From the NCBI GenBank assembly GCA_004294445.1, contig REAZ01000019.1:31208-95207 (forward strand): 64,000 bases of DNA. The letters run 5' to 3'. Positions within the stretch are counted from its first letter, which is position 1, and each line of letters opens with the position of its first letter. The DNA comes from Cytophagales bacterium (GTDB taxonomy: Bacteria > Bacteroidota > Bacteroidia > Cytophagales > Thermoflexibacteraceae). This document shows positions 42,508-51,371 of this stretch, one piece after another. A program made the translations under genes and the position numbers. The notes beneath the pieces are model-generated. The model saw nothing but the letters and a program-made list of their open reading frames with translations. It was not told the origin of the DNA and did not search any database.

Positions 42508-45500
42508 ATGAAAAAACTAATAATATATAGTCTATTAATCTTAACAGCTTCCTACTTCTCCTCATGTAAACAAAAATCGGAAACACTTTTTGAGTTGCTT
42601 ACGCCCGACCAAACCAATATTACTTTTGCCAACACGATTGTAGATACCGACAGCATGAGTATTCTTGATACCGAGTATATTTATAACGGTGGTGGTGTAG
42701 CCATAGGCGACCTCAACGGAGATGGGCTGCAAGACATTTTCTTTACAGGAAACCAAGTGCCAAACCAACTTTATCTCAATAGGAGTAGTGTGGAAAATCC
42801 CAAACTTGAATTTGAAAATATTACTGAGATAGCAGGTGTAGCAGCCCCCAACAAATGGTCGCAGGGAGTTGCCTTGATAGACATTAACAATGATGGCAAA
42901 TTGGATATTTATGTGTGTGCCACCTTCAAAGCCGATGAAAAACTGCGTGAAAATATGCTTTTCATCAATCAGGGAAATGACAAAGAGGGAAACCCAAAAT
43001 TTACAGATTTAGCAAAGCAATATGGCGTAGCCGATAACGGTCATTCCGCCAACGCTGTCTTTTTTGACTACGATAATGACGGGGATTTAGATTTGTACGT
43101 ACTCACTAACGTCATGCAGGAAAATTATTTCCCAAACCAATACCGCAAAAAAATAACTGATGGTAGCTCGCCAACTACCGACCGACTCTACCGCAACGAC
43201 TGGAGTACAAGCCTCAATCACCCCGTTTTCACTAATATTTCCAAAGAAGCGGGCATACTCATAGAAGGCTACGGACATGGAATTGCCGTCACAGACATTA
43301 ACCAAGATGGTTGGAAAGATATTTATGTTACCAACGATTATCTGAGAAACGATATTTTTTACATCAATAACGGAGATGGAACTTTCACTGACCGCATTTC
43401 CGAAATGATAAAACACCAATCTTACTCTGCTATGGGCAACGACATTGCAGACATCAATAATGACGGCTTGGCGGATATTATTTCCTTAGACATGCTGCCC
43501 GCAAGCAACAAACGCAAAAAACTCATGATTGGGGCAAATAACTACAACTCCTCCGTACTCAATGATGAGTATAACTATGATTACCAGTATATTAGAAACA
43601 CCCTCCAATACAATCAAGGCAATCATCCGCAAACGGGCTTGCCTATGTTTAGCGAAATAGGTTTTCTGGCGAATATATTTGAAACAGATTGGAGCTGGTC
43701 GCCTTTGATGATGGATTTTGACAATGATGGATTGCGGGACTTGCTCATTACCAATGGTTTCCCCAAAGATGTAACCGACCACGATTTTGGGGCGTTCCGC
43801 CAAAGTGCTGCCAAAATGTTTGCTTCTAAAAAGGAAATGCTCGACCAAATCCCTACGGTGAAGATACCAAACTACATTTTTAAAAATAATGGTAGTCTTT
43901 CTTTTACCAATAAGTCTAAAGAATGGGGCTTAAATCATGCCTCTTTTACCAACGGAACTGCCATAGCAGATTTGGATAATGACGGCGATTTGGATATTGT
44001 TACTAATAACATAAATGCAGAAAGTTTTATTTTTAAAAATACGCTAAATGATGGTGAGCAAAAAAGTAATTGGTTGAGAATCAGGTTTGAAGGAGCAGAA
44101 AAAAACAATTTAGGCTTGGGGGCAAAAGTCTGGGTTTACACCAAAGAAGGCACTCAATACTACGAACACTCCTATTATCGTGGCTTTCTGTCAAGTTCTG
44201 AAAATTTTGCCCACTTCGGCTTGGGCAAAAATACCATTATCGATTCTATCCGAGTAATTTGGAACGACAATAAAACCGAATTGATAAAAAACATAAAAGC
44301 AAACCAAGTATTCAATATATATCATAAAAAAGCCAACAAACAACAGCTAATAACCAACAACCAACAAAAAGTCATTTTTCAGCCTGCTAACCAAGAATTA
44401 GGCATCAACTTCACACATATAGAGTATGATTTCGTAGATTTTAATATCCAGCGGACTTTGCCGCATAAGTTTTCACAAGCCTCGCCAAGCATTGCCGTTG
44501 CCGATGTAAACGGAGATGGTTTGGACGATTTTTTTCTTGGCGGAGGCAGTAGGCATCATGGCACATTATTCATTCAAAATCAGCAAGGTACATTCACTAC
44601 ACAGGTTTTTAACCCCGAAAAGCTAAAAATAGAAAAGATTATTTATCAAGCAACGCCCGACCCCGCAAACCTGATGAGTTTGCAGCCCATCGAGAATAAA
44701 AACAAAATACAGGAAGACGAGGGAACGCTATTTTTTGATGCTGATAATGACGGAGATAGCGACTTGTACATAGCAAGCGGCTCTTACGAATTTGCAGAAA
44801 ATTCACCGAGCTATCAAGACCGCCTCTACATCAATGATGGCAAAGGTAACTTCAGCATTGATACACTTTCACTGCCCCAAATGACCGAAAGCAAACTTTG
44901 CGTAAAAGCAGCAGATTTTGACCGAGATGGCGATTTGGATTTGTTTGTAGGGGGGAGAGTCGTTCCTACAAAGTACCCTATGCCTACCAAAAGTTACATT
45001 TTGAGGAATGATAGCAAAAAAGGAAAGGCTTTGTTCACAGACGTTACAGCTCAAGTATGCCCCGCATTGCAAAAAATTGGCATGGTTACAGACGCACTTT
45101 GGACTGATTTTGACAACGACGGGCAGCCCGATTTGCTAATTGTTGGCGAGTTTATGCCGATTACTTTTTTCAAAAATCAGAACGGTAAATTCATACTCAA
45201 TAGCAAGCAAGAAGTCTTGAACTCAAAAACTGCTTGGTGGAATAGCTTGGTAGCAGGAGATTTCGACAATGATGGCGATACGGACTATGTAGCTGGGAAT
45301 CTGGGGCTAAACTCGATGTATAAAGCCACTGAAAGTGAGCCTACCACAGTATATGCCAAAGATTTTGATGGCAACGGTAGCTACGATGCCGTACTTGGTT
45401 GTTTCATGAACGACAGTTTGGGGAATCGTTTTGCCTACCCGATGCACTCCCGCGATGACATGATTAAGCAAATGCTTTTTATTCGCAAAAAATTCCCAAG

Positions 45501-46158
45501 ATATGCCCAATACGGCACAGCAACAATGGACGATATTTTTTCAAAAGATACTTTGCAAGGGGCGCAAATGCTAAAAGCCACTTATTTTGAGTCTTCTTAC
45601 ATAGAAAATCAAGGGAATGGCAACTTTGCCCTCCGAAAATTGCCAATAGAAGCCCAATTTGCTCCTGTTTTTGGTATGAAAGCCACTGACATAGACCAAG
45701 ATGGAAATTTGGATTTGCTACTGATAGGTAATGACTACGGCAGCGAAGTTTTTATTGGGCGGTTAGATGCCTTCTATGGCTTGTATCTGAAAGGAGATGG
45801 CAAGGGAAATTTTGCCCCCGTGAGTTTGCCCAAAAGTGGCTTTATCGTAGAAAAAGATGGGAAAGCCTTAGCAAGTTTATTTGATAAAAATGGCAAAGAA
45901 ATCTTTATCGCTTCGCAAAACAAAGGCAAGCTAAAAACTTTCAGTATCAACACAGATAATAATGGAAAAGTTATCAAACTAAATACTGACGATAGCTGGG
46001 CAGAAATTACCTTCAAAGATGGCAAAAGTCGCAAAATAGAATTTTACTACGGCGATACCTACCTTTCGCAGTCTTCGAGAAAACTCAAAATCACAGAAAA
46101 TATGAGTAAAGTGCTGATTTATAATGCAAAAGGAGAAAAAAGGGAGATAGGAAGATAA
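42508..46158 (+). CDS. FG-GAP/VCBS and ASPIC-domain lipoprotein (CRTAC1-like)
   Basis: A 1216-residue surface or periplasmic lipoprotein (lipobox SSC, Cys20). It is made of FG-GAP/VCBS-type calcium-binding blades in two clusters: GDLNGDGLQDIFF, DINNDGKLDIYV, FDYDNDGDLDLYVL and TDINQDGWKDIYVTND early, and ADVNGDGLDDFFLGG, FDADNDGDSDLYIA, ADFDRDGDLDLFV and TDIDQDGNLDLLLIG later. Between them lies an ASPIC/UnbV-like domain (LGAKVWVYTKEGTQYYEHSY; HFGLGKNTIIDSIRVIWND). The protein is predicted to form beta-propellers that could bind carbohydrate or calcium. The small gap from the Uma2 gene and the fucosidase downstream (31 bp) suggest one operon. Enzymatic function is not shown. Confidence 0.92.
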   Translation: MKKLIIYSLLILTASYFSSCKQKSETLFELLTPDQTNITFANTIVDTDSMSILDTEYIYNGGGVAIGDLNGDGLQDIFFTGNQVPNQLYLNRSSVENPKLEFENITEIAGVAAPNKWSQGVALIDINNDGKLDIYVCATFKADEKLRENMLFINQGNDKEGNPKFTDLAKQYGVADNGHSANAVFFDYDNDGDLDLYVLTNVMQENYFPNQYRKKITDGSSPTTDRLYRNDWSTSLNHPVFTNISKEAGILIEGYGHGIAVTDINQDGWKDIYVTNDYLRNDIFYINNGDGTFTDRISEMIKHQSYSAMGNDIADINNDGLADIISLDMLPASNKRKKLMIGANNYNSSVLNDEYNYDYQYIRNTLQYNQGNHPQTGLPMFSEIGFLANIFETDWSWSPLMMDFDNDGLRDLLITNGFPKDVTDHDFGAFRQSAAKMFASKKEMLDQIPTVKIPNYIFKNNGSLSFTNKSKEWGLNHASFTNGTAIADLDNDGDLDIVTNNINAESFIFKNTLNDGEQKSNWLRIRFEGAEKNNLGLGAKVWVYTKEGTQYYEHSYYRGFLSSSENFAHFGLGKNTIIDSIRVIWNDNKTELIKNIKANQVFNIYHKKANKQQLITNNQQKVIFQPANQELGINFTHIEYDFVDFNIQRTLPHKFSQASPSIAVADVNGDGLDDFFLGGGSRHHGTLFIQNQQGTFTTQVFNPEKLKIEKIIYQATPDPANLMSLQPIENKNKIQEDEGTLFFDADNDGDSDLYIASGSYEFAENSPSYQDRLYINDGKGNFSIDTLSLPQMTESKLCVKAADFDRDGDLDLFVGGRVVPTKYPMPTKSYILRNDSKKGKALFTDVTAQVCPALQKIGMVTDALWTDFDNDGQPDLLIVGEFMPITFFKNQNGKFILNSKQEVLNSKTAWWNSLVAGDFDNDGDTDYVAGNLGLNSMYKATESEPTTVYAKDFDGNGSYDAVLGCFMNDSLGNRFAYPMHSRDDMIKQMLFIRKKFPRYAQYGTATMDDIFSKDTLQGAQMLKATYFESSYIENQGNGNFALRKLPIEAQFAPVFGMKATDIDQDGNLDLLLIGNDYGSEVFIGRLDAFYGLYLKGDGKGNFAPVSLPKSGFIVEKDGKALASLFDKNGKEIFIASQNKGKLKTFSINTDNNGKVIKLNTDDSWAEITFKDGKSRKIEFYYGDTYLSQSSRKLKITENMSKVLIYNAKGEKREIGR

Positions 46159-46189
46159 AATAAATGTGGAATTTGTAAATAATATAAAA

Positions 46190-47617
46190 ATGAAAAAACT
46201 AATTTCTTTACTTACTTTTTGTAGTTGTTTGTGGCTACTTTCTTGTGAAAGTAAAAAAGCAATGCCGCCAGCACCTTTTGGGTCAGTGCCTTCGCCTCGT
46301 CAGTTGGCTTGGCACGACTTGGGCTACTATGCTTTTGTGCATTTTAACATGAATACTTTTACCAACGAGGAATGGGGACATGGCACAGAAAAGCCCGAAA
46401 ACTTCAACCCGACACAGCTGGACTGCGAGCAATGGGTGCGAGTGTGCAAGCAAGCGGGCATGAAAGGAATTATTTTGACGGTAAAACATCATGACGGATT
46501 TTGCTTATTTCCAAGCAAATATACCGAACATTCGGTCAAAAATAGCACTTGGAAAGATGGCAAGGGAGATGTGGTACGAGAACTTGCGGATGCGTGCAAG
46601 AAGCATGGCTTAAAAATGGGTGTTTACTTATCGCCTTGGGACAGAAATCACCCAACTTATGGCACGCCTGAATACAATGAGGTTTTCAAAAACACACTCA
46701 AGGAAGTGCTGACAAACTACGGAGAAATGTTTGAAGTTTGGTTTGACGGAGCAAACGGCGAAGGTCCGAATGGCAAAAAGCAAGAATATGATTGGAAAGG
46801 TTTCATAGAAGTAGTAAGAACTCATCAGCCAAATGCGTGTATTTTCAGTGACGGCGGTCCCGATGTGCGCTGGGTAGGCAATGAAAATGGCTATGCAAAC
46901 CCTACAAATTGGGGAACGCTCAACGGCGACAAAGTATATCCGGGCTACCCCGAATACAAAGAACTTACCTCAGGACACGAAGATGGAACGCACTGGATAC
47001 CAGCAGAATGTGATGTGTCCATTCGCCCAGGTTGGTACTATCATGCCGACCAAGACGGTAAGGTAAAAACGCTTGACCAACTGAAAGAAATTTATTTTAA
47101 TTCGGTAGGCAGAAACGGAAATTTATTGCTCAATCTGCCTGTAGACAGACGTGGCTTGGTGCATGAAAACGACTCCTCCGCCCTGATGAATTTACGGAAC
47201 TATTTAGACGATTCCTTCGCCAACAATTTGGCAAAGAGCAAGCCCGTAACTGCAAGTGCAGTAAGGGGAAATGATGAAAATTTCGAAGGCAGCAAAGTAA
47301 CTGATGACAGCAAACAAACCTATTGGGCTACGGACGATGCCCTTACGACAGGCAGTTTGGAGATTGATTTGCAAGGAGATACGGAGATAAATACTGTAGT
47401 TTTGCAGGAGTTTATTGCCTTGGGGCAGCGTATAAAATCTTTTTCTATACAAGTGTTAAAAAATAACGAATGGCAGGAAGTAGCCAAAGAAACCACGATT
47501 GGCAACAAGCGAATCGTGAAGTTTGCTGCGGTCAAGACTTCAAAAATAAAGATAATTATTTCAGCATCAAAAGCTTGCCCATTAGTGAGTAATGTGGAAG
47601 TTTATAAGGTTAGATAG
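46190..47617 (+). CDS. Alpha-L-fucosidase, GH29, with C-terminal F5/8 type C-like domain
   Basis: Hydrolyses terminal alpha-L-fucose from glycans with retention. The 475-residue protein is a lipoprotein (LLSC, Cys19) and therefore probably surface- or periplasm-exposed. Catalytic motifs include KHHDGF (99-104), SPWDRN near 148 and the nucleophile D186 in VWFDGANGEG. The acid/base is less conserved in the family and was not assigned. The C-terminal 130 residues (VTASAVRGNDENFEGSKVTD; TYWATDD; IKIIISASK) have the shape of an F5/8 type C discoidin-like domain, often sugar-binding. The ATG at 46190 gives the lipoprotein signal. It is the last gene of the operon and points to fucosylated glycans as the substrate of the locus. 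Confidence 0.94.
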   Translation: MKKLISLLTFCSCLWLLSCESKKAMPPAPFGSVPSPRQLAWHDLGYYAFVHFNMNTFTNEEWGHGTEKPENFNPTQLDCEQWVRVCKQAGMKGIILTVKHHDGFCLFPSKYTEHSVKNSTWKDGKGDVVRELADACKKHGLKMGVYLSPWDRNHPTYGTPEYNEVFKNTLKEVLTNYGEMFEVWFDGANGEGPNGKKQEYDWKGFIEVVRTHQPNACIFSDGGPDVRWVGNENGYANPTNWGTLNGDKVYPGYPEYKELTSGHEDGTHWIPAECDVSIRPGWYYHADQDGKVKTLDQLKEIYFNSVGRNGNLLLNLPVDRRGLVHENDSSALMNLRNYLDDSFANNLAKSKPVTASAVRGNDENFEGSKVTDDSKQTYWATDDALTTGSLEIDLQGDTEINTVVLQEFIALGQRIKSFSIQVLKNNEWQEVAKETTIGNKRIVKFAAVKTSKIKIIISASKACPLVSNVEVYKVR

Positions 47618-47663
47618 CCACTCGCTAAATCTCTTAGATTCCAAGAGGTTTAGCAAGCGGCTA
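47615..47663. terminator. Bidirectional hairpin terminator after the fucosidase gene
   Basis: TAGCC-CTCGCTAAA-CTCTT pairs with AAGAG-TTTAGC-AG-GGCTA across a short loop, with a few mismatches. The stem starts at the fucosidase stop codon and lies between two convergent genes. Confidence 0.8.
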
Positions 47664-47678
47664 CAAATGCGAGTCTTT

Positions 47679-48008
47679 TTACTTCCCTTTCGTCAAAATT
47701 TTTTGAACTTGCTCCTTTGCTATGTCTAAAAGCATTGCAACGGCTTGCTCTCTGAACGTATCGAGCCAGCTCGAAGACGGTTCCGTTTCTTGAGCCAATT
47801 GCTTCTGCTCTCCTTTTGCATTTTTTGCAGAGAACCAGTTTAGCCCCTTGTATGCCAAGATACCCGCTAAGGCAGTTCCCCCGATAGCGAATGCTCCCTT
47901 TTTGGAAACAACTTTGTCTTTGGTTTCCAAAAAGGTTTCTATCATTTTTAGTTTATATTTCTCTCTTTGCAAAAGCAGTATTTCCCTTTCTTCCTGATAC
48001 ATCATCAT
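47679..48008 (-). CDS. Small hypothetical protein with one membrane segment
   Basis: A 109-residue protein. The first part is strongly charged and helical (YQEEREILLLQREKYKLKMI), with a possible membrane segment near 37-56 (AFAIGGTALAGILAYKGLNW) and a helical C-terminal part ending VQKILTKGK. No named family is recognised. It lies alone between the fucosidase terminator and an intergenic stretch that carries a broken lipoprotein gene. Its ATG is followed by two further methionine codons, so the exact start is uncertain. Confidence 0.55.
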   Translation of the reverse strand: MMMYQEEREILLLQREKYKLKMIETFLETKDKVVSKKGAFAIGGTALAGILAYKGLNWFSAKNAKGEQKQLAQETEPSSSWLDTFREQAVAMLLDIAKEQVQKILTKGK

Positions 48009-48232
48009 ATTTGCTGTTAAAATTTTATTTCACTCAGATAGCGTATAACAAAAATAGCAATAAGTTTTCAATTTCTGCTATAAACTTATCAAAAACCGAA
48101 TGTTGCAAGTTCATTTCATCAAGTAAAGAAAATCACAAATAATCATATAGCCTTTAAACTTTCTCAGGGAAGGCAAGTTTTATTTGTGTTACCAATTAGC
48201 AACCAACTTCAAAATTTAATTTTTCTTGTATT

Positions 48233-48363
48233 ATGAAAAAATAACCTTACTCGTTGTTTTCAGTCTTGTTCTTCTTTTTGCTTGCAAAAAGAAGAAAACA
48301 CACCCACCCCAGAAGGTAAAAGCAAAAGATTTTTCACCGCTTACGCCCATTGGTAGAAGATAA
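48233..48363 (+). pseudogene. Remnant of a small lipoprotein gene
   Basis: The ATG at 48233 meets a stop after two codons, but the neighbouring frame reads KITLLVVFSLVLLFAC, followed by KKKKTHPP, which has the hydrophobic core and Cys of a lipoprotein signal, then KVKAKDFSPLTPIGRR and a stop at 48361. A one-base shift between ATG and signal would account for this. The fragment is probably inactive. The remainder of the 48009-48574 gap is AT-rich; it holds a hairpin at 48469-48500 but no other gene that I can support. Confidence 0.5.
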
Positions 48364-48468
48364 CAATTTGGACATCAACCTTGATGACAAAGTTACTAAA
48401 TTTTTCCTACTGAATTTTCGGCTAATGACCGCAAAGCAGTTGCTTGTGGGACACAAACAACTACAAAA

Positions 48469-48500
48469 AACCTACAAAAACATAGATAATTTTGTAGGTT
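48469..48500. repeat. Palindromic hairpin, AACCTACA/TGTAGGTT type
   Basis: AACCTACAAAA (48469-48479) pairs with TTTTGTAGGTT (48490-48500) around a 10-nt loop. Its core matches the arm of the terminator at 54772-54804. It is downstream of the lipoprotein remnant and upstream of the 3' end of a minus-strand gene, so it could end transcription from either side. Confidence 0.65.
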
Positions 48501-48574
48501 CGTTTAAAATTTATGTATTTACGAAAATGAAATACTTTGCCGTAAATATTGTTTTTTTAGCCACTAAAAGTAGT

Positions 48575-48988
48575 TTAATCTTCTTTCGAAGCCAACTGTT
48601 TCAATTTTTTTAGTGCAAAAATATATGGAATTAAAAACACTAAAAATGTAGCCATCATTCCAATTCCTTTCAATGAAAAATGGTCGAGATAGCCAACTAA
48701 AAGCATATCATAAAACTCCCTTGCAAAGTTCATTAAGAATGTAAAGGCTATAAACATTGCATTTTGAGATTTTAAAGCTAATAAAGTTACTACTATCATT
48801 ACAAAATTTCGTCCCGCTAATGTTAAAATTGCTTGTCGGTTGGCATCAATGTTTTCAAATGTTCCATAAGCCAAACTTGGGTTAAAGTAACAAGCATACA
48901 TTTGAAAAGCTAATATTGCTATCACAATAATAGTAATGAGATTAACCCACATTGGGATTTTGTCTCGTCTGTAATTTGAGTTCTTCAT
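48575..48988 (-). CDS. Small multi-pass membrane protein, unknown
   Basis: A 137-residue protein with four hydrophobic segments (about 14-32, 51-69, 77-93 and 109-126), so probably an integral inner-membrane protein with four helices. No conserved motif suggesting transport or enzymatic function is seen. It begins 4 bp downstream of the PEBP-like lipoprotein gene and is therefore probably translated from the same message as that gene and the ester cyclase-like gene. Its C-terminal tail (LKKLKQLASKED) is basic and cytosolic in a typical four-helix topology. Confidence 0.72.
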   Translation of the reverse strand: MKNSNYRRDKIPMWVNLITIIVIAILAFQMYACYFNPSLAYGTFENIDANRQAILTLAGRNFVMIVVTLLALKSQNAMFIAFTFLMNFAREFYDMLLVGYLDHFSLKGIGMMATFLVFLIPYIFALKKLKQLASKED

Positions 48989-48992
48989 AGTT

Positions 48993-49589
48993 CTATCTTG
49001 ATGCGGTTACGCTTATTTTTGTTGATGAAATGGTTGCTGCTTTAATAGCTGCTTTTACATCTGTTGAAGTTGCGTTTGCTGTTACATTTAAAGTCGATAC
49101 GTTCAAAGCATAAACCGTAATTTCATATTGATTGGTGTTTCCAATATTTGGACAAACCCCCGCATACGCTTTAACGAAATCAGGATTTGTTACAAAATTT
49201 GGATAAGCACCATTTGGTGTATGGCTTGCTCCTGCTGGAAGGTTTGCCCCCGAAGCATCTCCTGCGTCTTTGACTAATGAATTACCTGTAGTCGGAATGT
49301 TAATAACCAACCAATGGTCAAAAGGAATATTTGGACCAAAAGCGTTTAAGTCTATCATTGTAATGGCAAAACTTTTAGTGCCAGTCGGTGCATTTTCCCA
49401 AGTGAGCTGTGGCGATTTGTTTGCCCCTGTGCAACCACCTGAACCATTACCAAAATTTTCAGCAATAAAAATAGTTGTTAAACCTGCACTTTTTAGTGTA
49501 AAAGGTTTCGGTGCGTTGTCATCATCTTTATTACAAGCAACAAATGTGAAAATTATGATGGACAATAAGCCTAAGATTATTTTTTTCAT
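48993..49589 (-). CDS. PEBP-like (YbhB/YbcL, Raf-kinase-inhibitor family) lipoprotein
   Basis: A 198-residue lipoprotein (signal with FVAC, Cys19) of the phosphatidylethanolamine-binding-protein fold. Diagnostic blocks: SPQLTWENAPTGTKSFAITM, then DLNAF...FDHWLVINIP (the D-x-D/H-W core of the ligand pocket) and the Gly/Asn-rich GDASGANLPAGASHTPNGAY. YbhB-like proteins are usually cytosolic or periplasmic; this one is anchored by lipid. Function of the bacterial family is not established. The gene lies 18 bp downstream of the ester cyclase-like gene and 4 bp upstream of the small membrane gene, all on the same strand. Confidence 0.88.
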   Translation of the reverse strand: MKKIILGLLSIIIFTFVACNKDDDNAPKPFTLKSAGLTTIFIAENFGNGSGGCTGANKSPQLTWENAPTGTKSFAITMIDLNAFGPNIPFDHWLVINIPTTGNSLVKDAGDASGANLPAGASHTPNGAYPNFVTNPDFVKAYAGVCPNIGNTNQYEITVYALNVSTLNVTANATSTDVKAAIKAATISSTKISVTASR

Positions 49590-49607
49590 TTTATGCGAGT
49601 TTTTAGT

Positions 49608-50018
49608 TTAAGATTTTAATTGCTTCATAGCCGTTCCCCAATCTTCCAAATGATGCACAGAAGTCAATTTACCATCGATAACCGTATGAAAATCAATAGA
49701 CATGATTTTGAAAGACTTTGTACCGTCTGTGGGTGTTCCCATAAAATCGCCATTCGGTGTTCCGCTTACCAAACTGCGAACTACATATTTGTTGCCATCA
49801 TTAGCAATGTCTTGTGGCTCCCATTTAAGGTCTGGGATGAGTTTCCAAAAAAATTGGACTTGCCCCATCAGTGCAGGTTTGCCTTTGCTTTCTACCGAGC
49901 CGCTTGAAAGGAAATCATCAGCTAAAATTTCGCTTAGTACAGCCGTTGGTGTTGTTTCTGTATTTACTGTTAATGCTTTTTTATAAAAAGCGGTCAATGC
50001 TTCTTTGTTCTTGTCCAT
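49608..50018 (-). CDS. Ester cyclase / SnoaL-like NTF2-fold protein
   Basis: A 136-residue cytosolic protein with the SnoaL-like NTF2 fold, a small alpha+beta cone used by polyketide cyclases and many small-molecule hydratases or isomerases. Typical parts are FWKLIPDLKWEPQDI, YVVRSLVSGTPNGDFMGTPT and the closing IDFHTVIDGKLTSVHHLEDW, in which the His residues could line the pocket. No signal peptide. It lies 100 bp downstream of the AraC-type regulator gene on the same strand, so the regulator may control it together with the PEBP-like and membrane genes. No substrate can be given. Confidence 0.88.
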   Translation of the reverse strand: MDKNKEALTAFYKKALTVNTETTPTAVLSEILADDFLSSGSVESKGKPALMGQVQFFWKLIPDLKWEPQDIANDGNKYVVRSLVSGTPNGDFMGTPTDGTKSFKIMSIDFHTVIDGKLTSVHHLEDWGTAMKQLKS

Positions 50019-50118
50019 ATTTGTAAAATTTTGAATGATTAATGGTACAAAGATAAAGCAAGGAGTAAAGATAGGAAAGGTAATTTTGGGCTTTAAAATG
50101 ATACTTTTGGGAACAGAT

Positions 50119-50997
50119 TTATAGGTATTGTTCTCGAAACTCCGTAGGAGTGCTTTGGGTATGCTTTCTGAAATACTTAATAAAATTAGTAGGCTCTTCG
50201 AAGCCTAATTTGTAAGCTATTTCTTTGATAGACAAGTTAGTATGTACCAAAAGGCGTTTGGCTTCTAATAAAACTCTTTCATCTATCATTTCTTTTGGGT
50301 TTTTTCCTAAAATTTTGGAAAGGGCTTGATTAAGACGTTTTTCGGAAATAGCCATTTTGTCGGCATACTGACTTACATTTTTGATTTGTGAAAAATTTTG
50401 TTCTAAAAGGTCTTTAAAAAGCAAAGTATAATCGAGGTCGGCACTTTTTTTAAATGCTTTAAATCCTTGTTGTCGTTTTTTACGTTCTGCCAAGAGCAAA
50501 AAATTATGCACACAGTTTTTTATAATATCTTTGCTAAGTGCATCATTGATAGTATTCAGTTCTTTTTCTATCCATTCACAAATCTGAAAAAATTGGCTAA
50601 TACCTTCACCAACCAAGACATTTGCTTGGTCAAAAAGGTCATTAAATAAGATGCTACTTCTTAAAAATTTCAAGTCGTTTTCATTCACACAAAAAAAGTC
50701 CTCTGTAAATATCAAAATTTTGCCCTTATAATTTAGGTTTTTATCAAATTGATGTACTCTGTCCTTATCCAAAAAAAGCAAGCTAAAAGGCTGAATTTCA
50801 ATAGTTTCAAAATCAATACTATGAATAGGATTGCAATTTTGAAAAATGAAAATATGATAAAAATCAGTTCTGTGCGGAACAGTCAAAAAAGGTGCGGAGT
50901 TCTGAACGAGGTTTTCTAAATCTACAATTTCAACTTGTAGATTTAGCTCGTTTTTAAAATGATATTTTTTAATGTTTTGTTTTTCTGGAATAGCCAC
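50119..50997 (-). CDS. AraC family transcriptional regulator
   Basis: A 292-residue regulator with an N-terminal cupin-like sensing domain (about 15-165; FQPFSLLFLDKDRVHQF-like strand region) and a C-terminal AraC DNA-binding domain with two HTH motifs: VSQYADKMAISEKRLNQALS and LSIKEIAYKLGFEEPTNFIK followed by YFRKHTQSTPTEFR, the usual AraC end signature. It is cytosolic. The next genes downstream on the strand (ester cyclase-like, PEBP-like, membrane) are plausible targets. Upstream on the same strand are the holin-like and aminotransferase genes with a 17-bp gap, so its own expression may depend partly on them. Confidence 0.93.
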   Translation of the reverse strand: MAIPEKQNIKKYHFKNELNLQVEIVDLENLVQNSAPFLTVPHRTDFYHIFIFQNCNPIHSIDFETIEIQPFSLLFLDKDRVHQFDKNLNYKGKILIFTEDFFCVNENDLKFLRSSILFNDLFDQANVLVGEGISQFFQICEWIEKELNTINDALSKDIIKNCVHNFLLLAERKKRQQGFKAFKKSADLDYTLLFKDLLEQNFSQIKNVSQYADKMAISEKRLNQALSKILGKNPKEMIDERVLLEAKRLLVHTNLSIKEIAYKLGFEEPTNFIKYFRKHTQSTPTEFREQYL

Positions 50998-51014
50998 GAG
51001 TTACTTACTTGCTT

Positions 51015-51344
51015 TTATTTATCTTCAAATTCTAATTTTATAGGAATTTCCACATCTATACTTTCTTGAATTTTCCGATTAATTTTTTTACGTGAAAGCC
51101 AAAAACCAATAAGTAATAATAGGTAAAAAAGCCCAATAATAAAGAATCCATAAAAAGCACTTCCTAAAAGACTATCTAAATAGAAGGCAAGAGCCAAACT
51201 GATAAAAAGCAGCGTGAAAGAGCCTAAAATCATCATTACTATAGCCTTCATCATCTTGGCAATGATGCGAACTGCCGTTTCTTTGGTGTCTAACTTAATC
51301 AGTTCTATATTGACTTCTAAGTATTTTACTAAACTATCCAACAT
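51015..51344 (-). CDS. Phage holin-like superfamily protein (Phage_holin_3_6 / DUF1469-like)
   Basis: A 109-residue protein with two central membrane helices (about 35-53 and 61-83) flanked by a charged N-terminal helix (LDSLVKYLEVNIELIKLDTK) and a charged C-terminus ending LEFEDK. This shape matches the small Phage_holin_3_6/DUF1469 family, found in bacterial chromosomes as a membrane protein of unknown role, and not only in phage. No endolysin is nearby, so lysis is not implied. It is 28 bp downstream of the aminotransferase gene on the same strand. Confidence 0.75.
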   Translation of the reverse strand: MLDSLVKYLEVNIELIKLDTKETAVRIIAKMMKAIVMMILGSFTLLFISLALAFYLDSLLGSAFYGFFIIGLFYLLLLIGFWLSRKKINRKIQESIDVEIPIKLEFEDK

Positions 51345-51371
51345 CAGAATTTTATTTTTTTTAATGATTAT

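Noticed and set aside
51015..51344. Prophage lysis gene
   Set aside because: The holin-like family is common on bacterial chromosomes, and there are no endolysin, capsid or integrase genes in the neighbourhood.
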